Origin: Bacteroidota bacterium
GTDB lineage: Bacteria > Bacteroidota > Bacteroidia > Sphingobacteriales > Sphingobacteriaceae
Direction: 5' to 3'
Assembly: GCA_026224775.1 (NCBI GenBank)
Contig: JAMFRP010000040.1
Span: 44,832-108,831 of the forward strand
DNA: 64,000 nt
Positions 27,455-35,296 of this stretch are shown piece by piece. The stretch's first letter is position 1, and every line of letters starts with the position of its first letter. A program made the position numbers and the translations under genes. Under the pieces are notes generated by a model. The model ran no database searches. It was not told the DNA's origin and was given only the letters and a program-made list of their open reading frames with translations.

Positions 27455-29533
27455 TTACAAATGATAAAAAACATCACTCGAGCTACCTATACTATCCCCA
27501 TTTTCATTCTTTACCCGAAATTGTATTTCACGGGAGCCTTTAACCGAAGGCAGATAATATAATTTTATTGGATGAAAACCGGCTGTTAACTTAACAACCT
27601 GAGTTATTTCAGTTTCCGGTGCATATCCAAAATCTTCATCTATCAATTTAGCATCATGCAAACGCAGGTAAGCTTTTCCGGTTGTTTTCAGGGAGAATAT
27701 ATAATTGCCGTCTGCCGGTATTTTTATAAATCCATCATAACAGGTCATGCCTAATTTATTCCCATCCTCTTTTCCGCTAATAGTGTTACAAATTCCTTTG
27801 TTATTCTCTTTCAAATTCATTCCAGAGATCACCCATGGAAATTCTCCCTTATAAAACCTCCAGCTAAGCCCCGGAAGTAATTTTACCGAAACCCTGCTTG
27901 CGGGCATGGCAATACTATCATAAGGGCGTGGTGCTTCAGCATCCGGATGTCGCGCTTGCAATACTTTAGCCTTCATTTGTGCCTGTATGCTTTCATACCC
28001 TGACTGTAAGGCAAGGTTCACAGTTTCTTTTGGATCTTTAACTGCATTATATATTTCAAAATCATCATTTGAAGATAGGACATGATAGCGCACCCCAACC
28101 AAATCACCTATACGTATCATCTGCATCTGATCTCGCTTTTTACCTCTTCTGCTTGCTTCAAACTCCTTAAAATCAGGAGTATTACCGCTTTCATAATATT
28201 CTACATAAACCAAGCTTGATTGCTGTTTTCCTACACCGGTTAGGCCGGGCATTAAGGAGACGCCATCAGTTCGTGCCGGAGGCCGGATATGAGCAGCATC
28301 TGCGAATGTCGCCATCCAGTCAGAAAGCATACTGGGCGTAGTAATCGTTTTCCCCGGAGCAATGTGACCAGGCCAGTCAGCAATAGTAGGTACCCTAAGC
28401 CCCCCTTCCCAGCAATCTCTTTTTATACCATCAAAAGGCCCATAGCTTCCAAAAAAGGTGGGATGATTGGCAACATAGGAAGCCGGTAAGTAAGATTCAA
28501 TTGATGGGCCATTATCGGAGGTAAAAATAACCAGTGTATTATCATCTATCTTTAAGTCGACCAATAATTGCATAATATCTCCAACAGCATCGTCTATTCT
28601 GCGGGTAGCTGTGGCATATCTTTTATACGTTTCGGGCCAGGCCACTTCGGGGGTAGCGGGGTTATTATCATTATCATAAGTAGCATTGGCATATTCTGGA
28701 TATATGTAGGAATCAACCTTGCCGCTTGCTGTATTGATCATGTGCCCCGGTTCACCCAGCCATAGCAGGCCGCCTTTTAATCCCCCACCCAGGGGATAGG
28801 CCTGTGTAGGGAGTTCTATAACTGCATGTGGGGTATCATAGGCCAGGTACATAAAGAAAGGTTTTGCAGCATCCTTGCCTTTTTCATGTGCTGTTATATA
28901 TTTTTTTGCAGCAGCAGTCCATAAGTCTGTCGTATAACATTTACTTAAACCTGCCGATACTTCTTTATAATCACTCCATACTTGTTTCTTCCCATCATAT
29001 AAGCCCTCAAGCGGATAGTGTTCATGTCCATCCCTATGCCGCATGTACCCGTAATAAGTATCAAATCCTCTTTTTAGGGGATGCGCGGGCCAATTTGGGC
29101 CTTCTTCTTTAACACCTTGCAATCCCCATTTTCCAATTGCTACCGTACTATAACCAGCCTGTTTCAATACGGTGGCCAGGGTATGGTTGTTCTCCAGTGC
29201 TTTATCAAACTGATTATCCCTAACATTCGCATTCCCCTGGTTAACGCCTGTTAATAAAGATGCCCTGGATGGCGCACATACTGGGGCGTTGCAATATTGC
29301 TGGGTGAATTTTGCACCTTTCTTTGCCATTATATCCAAATTAGGGGTCAGTTCATAAGGCTTGCTTCTATCGCCGGATTCTTGCCGTTGTTTTTGAAAGA
29401 ATACACCTACATCCCCATAACCCATATCATCTGTCAGGATAAAGATGATGTTGGGCTTTGTTTGGGCCCGTACTATCAAAGCATTAAAAATGCTTAATAT
29501 TATTATGGGGACAATAATACATTCCTTTTTCAT
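27455..29533 (-). CDS. Secreted type I (formylglycine) sulfatase with C-terminal PA14-like domain
   Basis: An exported sulfate-ester hydrolase of 692 residues. The signal peptide ends near residue 23 (VRAQ). The metal site begins with FILTDDMGYGD. The formylglycine signature CAPSRASLLTG places the modified Cys at residue 86, so activation needs an anaerobic or aerobic maturase that is not in this window. The alkaline phosphatase-like fold runs to about 530. The remaining 150 residues (about 545-690) look like a PA14/carbohydrate-binding beta-sandwich. It is third in a leftward set after the DUF6067 and MFS genes (82 nt behind the latter). The sulfated substrate is unknown. Confidence 0.92.
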   Translation of the reverse strand: MKKECIIVPIIILSIFNALIVRAQTKPNIIFILTDDMGYGDVGVFFQKQRQESGDRSKPYELTPNLDIMAKKGAKFTQQYCNAPVCAPSRASLLTGVNQGNANVRDNQFDKALENNHTLATVLKQAGYSTVAIGKWGLQGVKEEGPNWPAHPLKRGFDTYYGYMRHRDGHEHYPLEGLYDGKKQVWSDYKEVSAGLSKCYTTDLWTAAAKKYITAHEKGKDAAKPFFMYLAYDTPHAVIELPTQAYPLGGGLKGGLLWLGEPGHMINTASGKVDSYIYPEYANATYDNDNNPATPEVAWPETYKRYATATRRIDDAVGDIMQLLVDLKIDDNTLVIFTSDNGPSIESYLPASYVANHPTFFGSYGPFDGIKRDCWEGGLRVPTIADWPGHIAPGKTITTPSMLSDWMATFADAAHIRPPARTDGVSLMPGLTGVGKQQSSLVYVEYYESGNTPDFKEFEASRRGKKRDQMQMIRIGDLVGVRYHVLSSNDDFEIYNAVKDPKETVNLALQSGYESIQAQMKAKVLQARHPDAEAPRPYDSIAMPASRVSVKLLPGLSWRFYKGEFPWVISGMNLKENNKGICNTISGKEDGNKLGMTCYDGFIKIPADGNYIFSLKTTGKAYLRLHDAKLIDEDFGYAPETEITQVVKLTAGFHPIKLYYLPSVKGSREIQFRVKNENGDSIGSSSDVFYHL

Positions 29534-29615
29534 ATCACTCTATTCATTTTTTATTTAATGGATATTATTAATGATTTTGTGGGCTCTTACTTTTCTAAAT
29601 ATGGTTTTGATTGTC

Positions 29616-30851
29616 TTAAACAACAATAACATTGCTCTTCGGTTTAGACCTATTATATTCCATTGAAGCCAACACTATACTAATCCCGGCTGCTATCGCA
29701 CCAAACAGATATATCTCACTATAATTACCACCCTCTGCTATTAGCCCTGCCAGTGGAGCTGTAAGGCCTATACCCAAATCAAAAAAAGCATTGTAAGCGG
29801 CAATGGCTATGCCCCTGTTTTCAGCAAGCACATTTTTTAAAGCCATCACCCCAAAAGAAGGAAAAACCAACGACATACCAATACCGGTTAATCCGGCACC
29901 GCATATTCCGGCAGTTGCATTCGGGGCTTTCCATATTAATACCTGTCCCGCAATCTCAACCAATAACGAGATCATTGCTACTTTGCCGCCTCCAAATTTA
30001 TCAGGAAGGTGCGCCAAAAATATCCTGACAATAATATAACCTGCGCCGAAAGCTGTAATAGCTAAATAAGCTCCCTGCCAGGATTGTTGGATAAAATAAA
30101 GTGTAATAAAGGACGCGATACCACCAAACCCAAAACTGGATAGAGCAAGGCCGGTTCCGGATTTCCAAACCAATTGCACCGCTTTATAAAAAGGCAATTT
30201 AACTGCTTGTTTAATCAAAACAACATCTGGCAATAGCAGCATTATTCCAAAGCTAAGCAACGGGAATAGCATAATGCTGCCAAATGCTACCGCCAACGAA
30301 AACTTGGTGGCCAGAAAAACACCTAGTGGCGCACCGCACGCCATTCCTCCGTACATTCCCATCCCATTCCACACCATAACTTTACCGGTATTATTTGATC
30401 CCACCAGGTTAAAACCCCACGTAAAAATGCCAATAACCAGAAAACTTTCGCCAATGCCTAGCAATACCCTTCCGCCAATCAGGATAGCAAGGCTAAGCAA
30501 CCGAAATGATGAAAGAGAGGAAGACAGCAAACAAAATACAGCAGAAAGAGAGGAAAAAATTAACCCTATTGTTGCTGATACCCTACCGCCCTTGCTATCG
30601 GCAATGCGGCCTGCAAAATGACGTGTACAAAGCGTCGCGGCATATTGAGTACCTATAACCACCCCTACTACTAAATTACCAAAAAGCAATTGATTATGAA
30701 CATAAGCAGGCAATACCCCCAGCGATATACCCATAATTAGAAATTCGGGAAAAATGATGGCAAATATCTTAAGCAGATAACCTGAGATCTTTGGGGTTAG
30801 TAAAGCTTCAGGGCTATTAAGCCCAATATTTTTTTTATGTCTGAAAACCAT
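29616..30851 (-). CDS. Major facilitator superfamily transporter
   Basis: A 411-residue inner-membrane protein with about twelve hydrophobic helices and the family's loop 2-3 motif (GRIADSKGGRVSA). The general style is that of YfcJ/YhhS-like arabinose-efflux-type permeases. It probably moves a small sugar or sugar acid set free by the neighbouring DUF6067 protein and sulfatase; direction and substrate cannot be told. It lies 92 nt downstream of the DUF6067 gene and 82 nt upstream of the sulfatase gene, which suggests one transcript. Confidence 0.86.
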   Translation of the reverse strand: MVFRHKKNIGLNSPEALLTPKISGYLLKIFAIIFPEFLIMGISLGVLPAYVHNQLLFGNLVVGVVIGTQYAATLCTRHFAGRIADSKGGRVSATIGLIFSSLSAVFCLLSSSLSSFRLLSLAILIGGRVLLGIGESFLVIGIFTWGFNLVGSNNTGKVMVWNGMGMYGGMACGAPLGVFLATKFSLAVAFGSIMLFPLLSFGIMLLLPDVVLIKQAVKLPFYKAVQLVWKSGTGLALSSFGFGGIASFITLYFIQQSWQGAYLAITAFGAGYIIVRIFLAHLPDKFGGGKVAMISLLVEIAGQVLIWKAPNATAGICGAGLTGIGMSLVFPSFGVMALKNVLAENRGIAIAAYNAFFDLGIGLTAPLAGLIAEGGNYSEIYLFGAIAAGISIVLASMEYNRSKPKSNVIVV

Positions 30852-30943
30852 TCGTTAATAAACAAAATAAGTTGCGGCATGCCCCGTGAAGTATGCCGCG
30901 AAATCACACGCATTCTTACGCTTACAATGACATCGATAACCTG

Positions 30944-33900
30944 TTACTGCTGTTGAATAATTAACAGCCAGCCTTTACCTTTTTCAACCGGTATATCCTC
31001 GGATGCTGAAAACTGGCTAGCCTCCTGAAAACCTTTTATTGCAGGTGCTATGATGGTAGCCTTGACAGGATCAATATTTAAGGCTTTCCAATCAATCAAC
31101 AGCTTTATTTTTTTGTCTGTAGCCGCCCAGCTCGCGATAGCCACCATTACTTTTTTATCTTTTTTATAAATAGTAGCCAGTATTTCAGGATCAGTCGTTT
31201 TTACAGGATTGGTTTTTACCCAATAGCCTATCATATGGCTTCCTTTTATCCCGAAATCGTCCCAGGCTTTCCATATTGGCCGCGGGTCGGCATTATCAGA
31301 CCATGGCATCCTGTTGGTCATCCCATAGATCATCCCTCTCCATGGATTACCGCCACCCTGTAACATCTCCCCCATAAGCCCGAAAGGTATTCCGGAAACT
31401 TCTGTAAGGAAAAATGCCGGATCATTATGCTGATAATCAAAATATTCGCCAAACCATAAGCGGTTCAGGTAAGGGAATTGATCCATATAAAGATTGGCAC
31501 TGTTGTTAAACCCATCGCGATCATCATATTGATTGGCTGAATGCAGATCAATGATACCCGGATGCCCGTTTTGAGTAAGAACACGCTTAATACGCTTCAT
31601 CGTTGTACGGTCGTAGGCGACATCATCTAAATATATCCCGTCAATTCCAACATTGTTTACCAGCCAGTTCATTCCCTCTACATAATAATTATGCCAGCGG
31701 CTCATTCCGCTATTCACAATGGCCATATCTCTCACCTCGGGTACGTACCAACCGGCAATATAATCACCGTCCAGATGTTCCTGCAGCCAGGCATGGCCAC
31801 CGCCTTTTCCTGTTGAGTAAACCTCATGCCCCAGACTGCGCAGTGGGAATAACTCGTAAGCACTATTTGAAAGCTCACGAACGGTATTGTAAATTTTCAC
31901 TTTCAGCCCCAAATCATGCGCCGAATCAATATAAGCTTTCATTGCATCATGCGCGATGAATGGATAATTGATATAAGGATTAATAGGTGTGCCGTGATGT
32001 ATATTTATAACTGTTGCGCCTTTTGCCTTAATACTATCAACATTATCATACTTATGATAAAAGCGCAATGACCATTGCTGCTCGGTGTTTATGGCATGAA
32101 AAGGCGTAACCATCAAATTAATATCGTAATACAGCGTATCGCCCTTTTTCATGCTGCGTTTACCACTGTAACAGTTCACATCGGTTTTATCTTTATTTTC
32201 AGAAATATCAATACCGCCTTCGCCATTATTACCCCATGAGGTAGGAAGCAACAAAGGTTTTTGCAGATAGAAATTTGTATTCAGCGGGCGTACATAATGC
32301 TGATCTCTTAACGAGAACTGCAGCCCCGCATTTACATCGCCCACCCAGGCTCCGTCCTGGTTTTTATGCGCTACATCCCACTTCCAGCTATAGGTTGCAG
32401 GCATTTTAGTTCCCTTAAGGTTAAGGCCCATCATATATTGCGCCACATCCTTTTTAAACGGTACCACCATAGCGATGTCGTTCAAATCAATATCCTTCAA
32501 CGCGATCATCCGAATGCGGTAATGCATAAAACCGTCAAATTCTATACCACCGTTTACTTTCATCAGCAGTGAAGCTGAGCGACTAGTGGAGGACCAGCTT
32601 ACCTGGCCGGGTTCAACATCGTTAAAAACTGGTTTCGTAGTTGTCCATTTAATGGCGGTGCCTGTCTTATCTTTCACAACCCATTGAAAAGGCGACTTCA
32701 AAATTTGTCGTGGAAATTTTCCAATGCTGGTCATTTCCTCGGTAAAATAGGTTTCTACCTGTGCTGGTAAGCCATTATCGGCAATCGTCAATTTCCGTCC
32801 TAACAATTGAATAGTATTCCCTGCAAGCTTCAATGGAATATAAGGCTTGATAACATTATTCTTTTGCCCCATGCTTGAGTTCAGCCAAGTTAAGCGTGTC
32901 TGTTTCCAGGGCTCATTTACACCGCCATCAGCTAGCACATGATTCGTAACTACCAGAGTAATTTTAACGGTAGTTGGCGGTGCGTCATTGGCTGTTACCG
33001 TTACTATGCCTCTGTATATCCCTGCGACTGTGTTTTGGGGTAGATTAACCAAACACCAAAAGGCTTGTATGTGGCCAGCAGGAACATCCACTGTTTTACT
33101 TATAATAGTATTATCCCAGTTCCTTCCATCTGTATTAAGGCAGGAGAATAAACTTGCAGGTATCATTCCGCCGGAAGTACTTTTTAGGTCAGCAAATTTT
33201 ATTTTAACATTCCGAAGCCCTTTATTAAATGCATACAAACCCAGCTGATAGCTAAAATTTTCGCCTTTTGCCGCCGTATCAATAAAACTCTCGTTTGCTC
33301 CTTTGTTTACCCAGCGCTCAGGAATGTCCTTGGTCATTTTAATCGGATGCATCCTGTCTTCAGGAAAAACCAAGTAAGGTTTATCCCGGTTAGCCGCTAC
33401 TAAACCGTCAATCTCTGTGCGGGTGGCTATAACCTCCATCGGATAAAAACTGTTTAGTGCATTTATGGACTCCAGGCATATTAAATTCGCCTTGGTTACC
33501 GACTTACTTTGCAAGCCTTTTACCCATTCATCACCAGCGTGATTGCTCCATTGCTGATACACCGCGTGCGGATAATTTGATTTTGGATCTACATGATAGA
33601 GCAGATAATAAATATAATAAGTACCCGCACCAGAAGTGGGCTCAAAATAAATCATCCCGCTTTCACGGGTTAGATTATCGGCTTTTACATTATAAATTCT
33701 TTTGTCGGTTGCCGAATCAACTACAATAATGTTTTTTTCGGCTGGATTGTCCCGTCTGCGCCATGGGATCCATATACTCGCTGCCGCCGCAGAATGCGAA
33801 ACTTTAACAATAGCGCGATGATTGCCCAGTGAATCGGGATTCCATTCATTATGCCCCGAAACATATTTTACCTGCTGTGCATTTGCCTGGCTATAACCAA

Positions 33901-33961
33901 ACGTGAAAATTATTATTGCTACCGTTATTCTTAATATATTTTTCAAATTTAAACGAACCAT
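30944..33961 (-). CDS. Large secreted DUF6067-type glycoside hydrolase-like protein
   Basis: A 1005-residue exported protein, signal peptide ending near residue 29 (QANAQ). The first 600 residues are beta-rich, with a sandwich domain near 230-340. The last 400 include a TIM-barrel-like part with the acidic motif GIDGIYLDDVAYDR, the typical catalytic-looking segment of DUF6067 and related retaining hydrolase clans. A small C-terminal beta domain follows. No activity has been assigned to the family that I can name. Its neighbours (sulfatase, MFS, sialidase remnant, GntR) suggest a role on a complex, perhaps sulfated or acidic, glycan. It appears to be first in its transcript. Confidence 0.75.
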   Translation of the reverse strand: MVRLNLKNILRITVAIIIFTFGYSQANAQQVKYVSGHNEWNPDSLGNHRAIVKVSHSAAAASIWIPWRRRDNPAEKNIIVVDSATDKRIYNVKADNLTRESGMIYFEPTSGAGTYYIYYLLYHVDPKSNYPHAVYQQWSNHAGDEWVKGLQSKSVTKANLICLESINALNSFYPMEVIATRTEIDGLVAANRDKPYLVFPEDRMHPIKMTKDIPERWVNKGANESFIDTAAKGENFSYQLGLYAFNKGLRNVKIKFADLKSTSGGMIPASLFSCLNTDGRNWDNTIISKTVDVPAGHIQAFWCLVNLPQNTVAGIYRGIVTVTANDAPPTTVKITLVVTNHVLADGGVNEPWKQTRLTWLNSSMGQKNNVIKPYIPLKLAGNTIQLLGRKLTIADNGLPAQVETYFTEEMTSIGKFPRQILKSPFQWVVKDKTGTAIKWTTTKPVFNDVEPGQVSWSSTSRSASLLMKVNGGIEFDGFMHYRIRMIALKDIDLNDIAMVVPFKKDVAQYMMGLNLKGTKMPATYSWKWDVAHKNQDGAWVGDVNAGLQFSLRDQHYVRPLNTNFYLQKPLLLPTSWGNNGEGGIDISENKDKTDVNCYSGKRSMKKGDTLYYDINLMVTPFHAINTEQQWSLRFYHKYDNVDSIKAKGATVINIHHGTPINPYINYPFIAHDAMKAYIDSAHDLGLKVKIYNTVRELSNSAYELFPLRSLGHEVYSTGKGGGHAWLQEHLDGDYIAGWYVPEVRDMAIVNSGMSRWHNYYVEGMNWLVNNVGIDGIYLDDVAYDRTTMKRIKRVLTQNGHPGIIDLHSANQYDDRDGFNNSANLYMDQFPYLNRLWFGEYFDYQHNDPAFFLTEVSGIPFGLMGEMLQGGGNPWRGMIYGMTNRMPWSDNADPRPIWKAWDDFGIKGSHMIGYWVKTNPVKTTDPEILATIYKKDKKVMVAIASWAATDKKIKLLIDWKALNIDPVKATIIAPAIKGFQEASQFSASEDIPVEKGKGWLLIIQQQ

Positions 33962-34020
33962 GTTGTTTTAATATTCTAGTCTTAGACAAGCACAATATCT
34001 TGCCGCTACAAATATGCTGC

Positions 34021-34271
34021 TTATTTTTTCCAGTCGACTATAGTAAAAATTGACTGTCTATAATCATCTTTCTCATAAAATACACCGATCTCATTAGCCG
34101 ATATTTTAACTCAATCGGAGTAGCCGGTGAAATCACCTTTATAGCCATCCGGAGATTTTGTAATTACTCGCTAAAAGGCCATGTTTTACCCTCATCATAA
34201 CTGATGCGCAGGGTAAGGTTATCCCGGCTGGAGGCATCAGCATTACTATAATAACCACGCCCAATAATAAG
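34021..34271 (-). pseudogene. Decayed sialidase (BNR/Asp-box) gene remnant
   Basis: Two pieces of a BNR sialidase are readable on the minus strand in different frames. The first (about 34161-34271) gives LIIGRGYYSN... then LRISYDEGKTWPFSE, which carries an Asp-box (SYDEGKTW), and ends in a stop. The second (about 34021-34127) gives SPDGYKGDFTGYSD, a TGA stop, then VKISANEIGVFYEKDDY to a final stop at 34021. This second piece matches the C-terminal end of exo-alpha-sialidases. The frame change, the internal stop and the absence of the first 300 or so residues show a dead gene. It implies this locus once handled sialylated or similar acidic glycans. Confidence 0.72.
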
Positions 34272-34309
34272 TAAAATTCAGTTTCATTATTTTTATCTTT
34301 TATGCCCAC

Positions 34310-34326
34310 ATTATGTCATACATAAT
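34310..34326. promoter_or_regulatory. Operator-like palindrome ATTATGTCATACATAAT upstream of the GntR gene
   Basis: A 17-nt near-perfect palindrome with the GT-N3-AC core expected of FadR/FCD-type GntR operators. It recurs at 34484-34500 with two changes and at 42600-42616 with one change. It lies 260 nt before the GntR start, at the far edge of the sialidase remnant. Confidence 0.6.
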
Positions 34327-34483
34327 TCAAGTATAAAAATTACAATTATTAATTCCAAGTAATAAAATCATAAACTTCAGTGACTGAACTACTGAGCGTC
34401 AGATGTACACTTTAGAAAAACCAAGAAAAAAGCCTCATATTAGGCGCTGGTGACATATTATAAGAAAATTAAATTTTTAATAC

Positions 34484-34500
34484 AATATGTCATACATAAA
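34484..34500. promoter_or_regulatory. Second operator-like palindrome (AATATGTCATACATAAA) at the GntR promoter
   Basis: It shares the 13-nt core TATGTCATACATA with 34310-34326 and sits directly upstream of the candidate -7 box TATTTTTG at 34521-34528. The position fits autoregulation of the GntR gene. Confidence 0.6.
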
Positions 34501-34520
34501 ACTTCTTTTGTGAATTTTAT

Positions 34521-34528
34521 TATTTTTG
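34521..34528 (+). promoter_or_regulatory. Candidate -7 box (TATTTTTG) of the GntR gene
   Basis: TATTTTTG matches TAnnTTTG and lies 57 nt before the ATG at 34586. The second operator copy ends 20 nt upstream of it, where the -33 element should be. Confidence 0.45.
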
Positions 34529-34585
34529 CAATAATTTATCTTTATTTAGGGCTAAATATGGCCGTAAGTGTTATGATTTAAATTT

Positions 34586-35290
34586 ATGAAATCAATCAAT
34601 CTTATTGAAAGTCTGCGTAATGTTGATACAAGTTCTCTTGTTGACAGAGTAGAGAAAAATTTAATAGAACTTTTTATAGAAAAAGGGTTTAAAGTTGGTG
34701 ATACCATTCCTACCGAGCTCGAATTAAAAGAAGCTATGGGCGTGAGCAGGACCGTTATCAGGGAAGCATTACTCCGGTTAAGGATGATCGGCCTTATAGA
34801 TTCAAAGAAACGCAGGGGTGCTGTTATTACCAGCCCTGACCTGACGGCTGTTTTGCAAAAAAGCATGAACCCGCAGATGTTGGATGATAGCACGCTTCGC
34901 GAAATTTTTGAGATGAGGTTATCACTTGAAATCGGCATGGCTGACTTCATTATACAGCGTGTTACACCTGAAGATATCGCCGAATTGAAGGCCATTGTAA
35001 AGTCTGAACCTAAGAAGGCAAAAACACATTTATTCCAGATTGAACAGGAAATCAAATTTCATGGGAAACTGTATGATATTACCGGCAATGAAACATTAAA
35101 GAATTTCCAAAAAATGCTGTTGCCTATATTTGACTATGTACATCAAAGCGGGATACTCAAAAAACAAATTGCTTTAAAACAGTTTGTTTCGCATGCCGGC
35201 CTAATTGAACTTATCGAAAAGGGTTCTGCTGAAAAACTCAGGAACGGGATACGCAATCACCTGGAAAATCACTTTTTACGTATATTATAA
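34586..35290 (+). CDS. GntR family (FadR/FCD subfamily) transcriptional regulator
   Basis: A 234-residue regulator: an N-terminal winged helix (about 15-80, with DTIPTELELKEAMGVSRTVIREALLRL split over two helices) and an all-helical FCD ligand domain (about 95-230). This subfamily usually senses sugar acids, sialic acid or other carboxylates and represses uptake and breakdown genes. Two palindromes upstream suggest it controls itself; a third copy at the LacI promoter suggests it also controls that gene. Its stop codon and that of the convergent GH20 gene fall inside one palindrome, TAACCCGGGTTA (35288-35299). The effector is unknown. Confidence 0.93.
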   Translation: MKSINLIESLRNVDTSSLVDRVEKNLIELFIEKGFKVGDTIPTELELKEAMGVSRTVIREALLRLRMIGLIDSKKRRGAVITSPDLTAVLQKSMNPQMLDDSTLREIFEMRLSLEIGMADFIIQRVTPEDIAELKAIVKSEPKKAKTHLFQIEQEIKFHGKLYDITGNETLKNFQKMLLPIFDYVHQSGILKKQIALKQFVSHAGLIELIEKGSAEKLRNGIRNHLENHFLRIL

Positions 35291-35296
35291 CCCGGG

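Noticed and set aside
31603..31959. 118-codon plus-strand frame within the DUF6067 gene
   Set aside because: His/Arg-rich, no signal or domain; a shadow of the longer minus-strand gene.
34552..35055. 167-codon open frame antisense to the GntR gene
   Set aside because: Ser/Ile-rich composition mirrors the complementary strand, and GntR is a clear conserved family.
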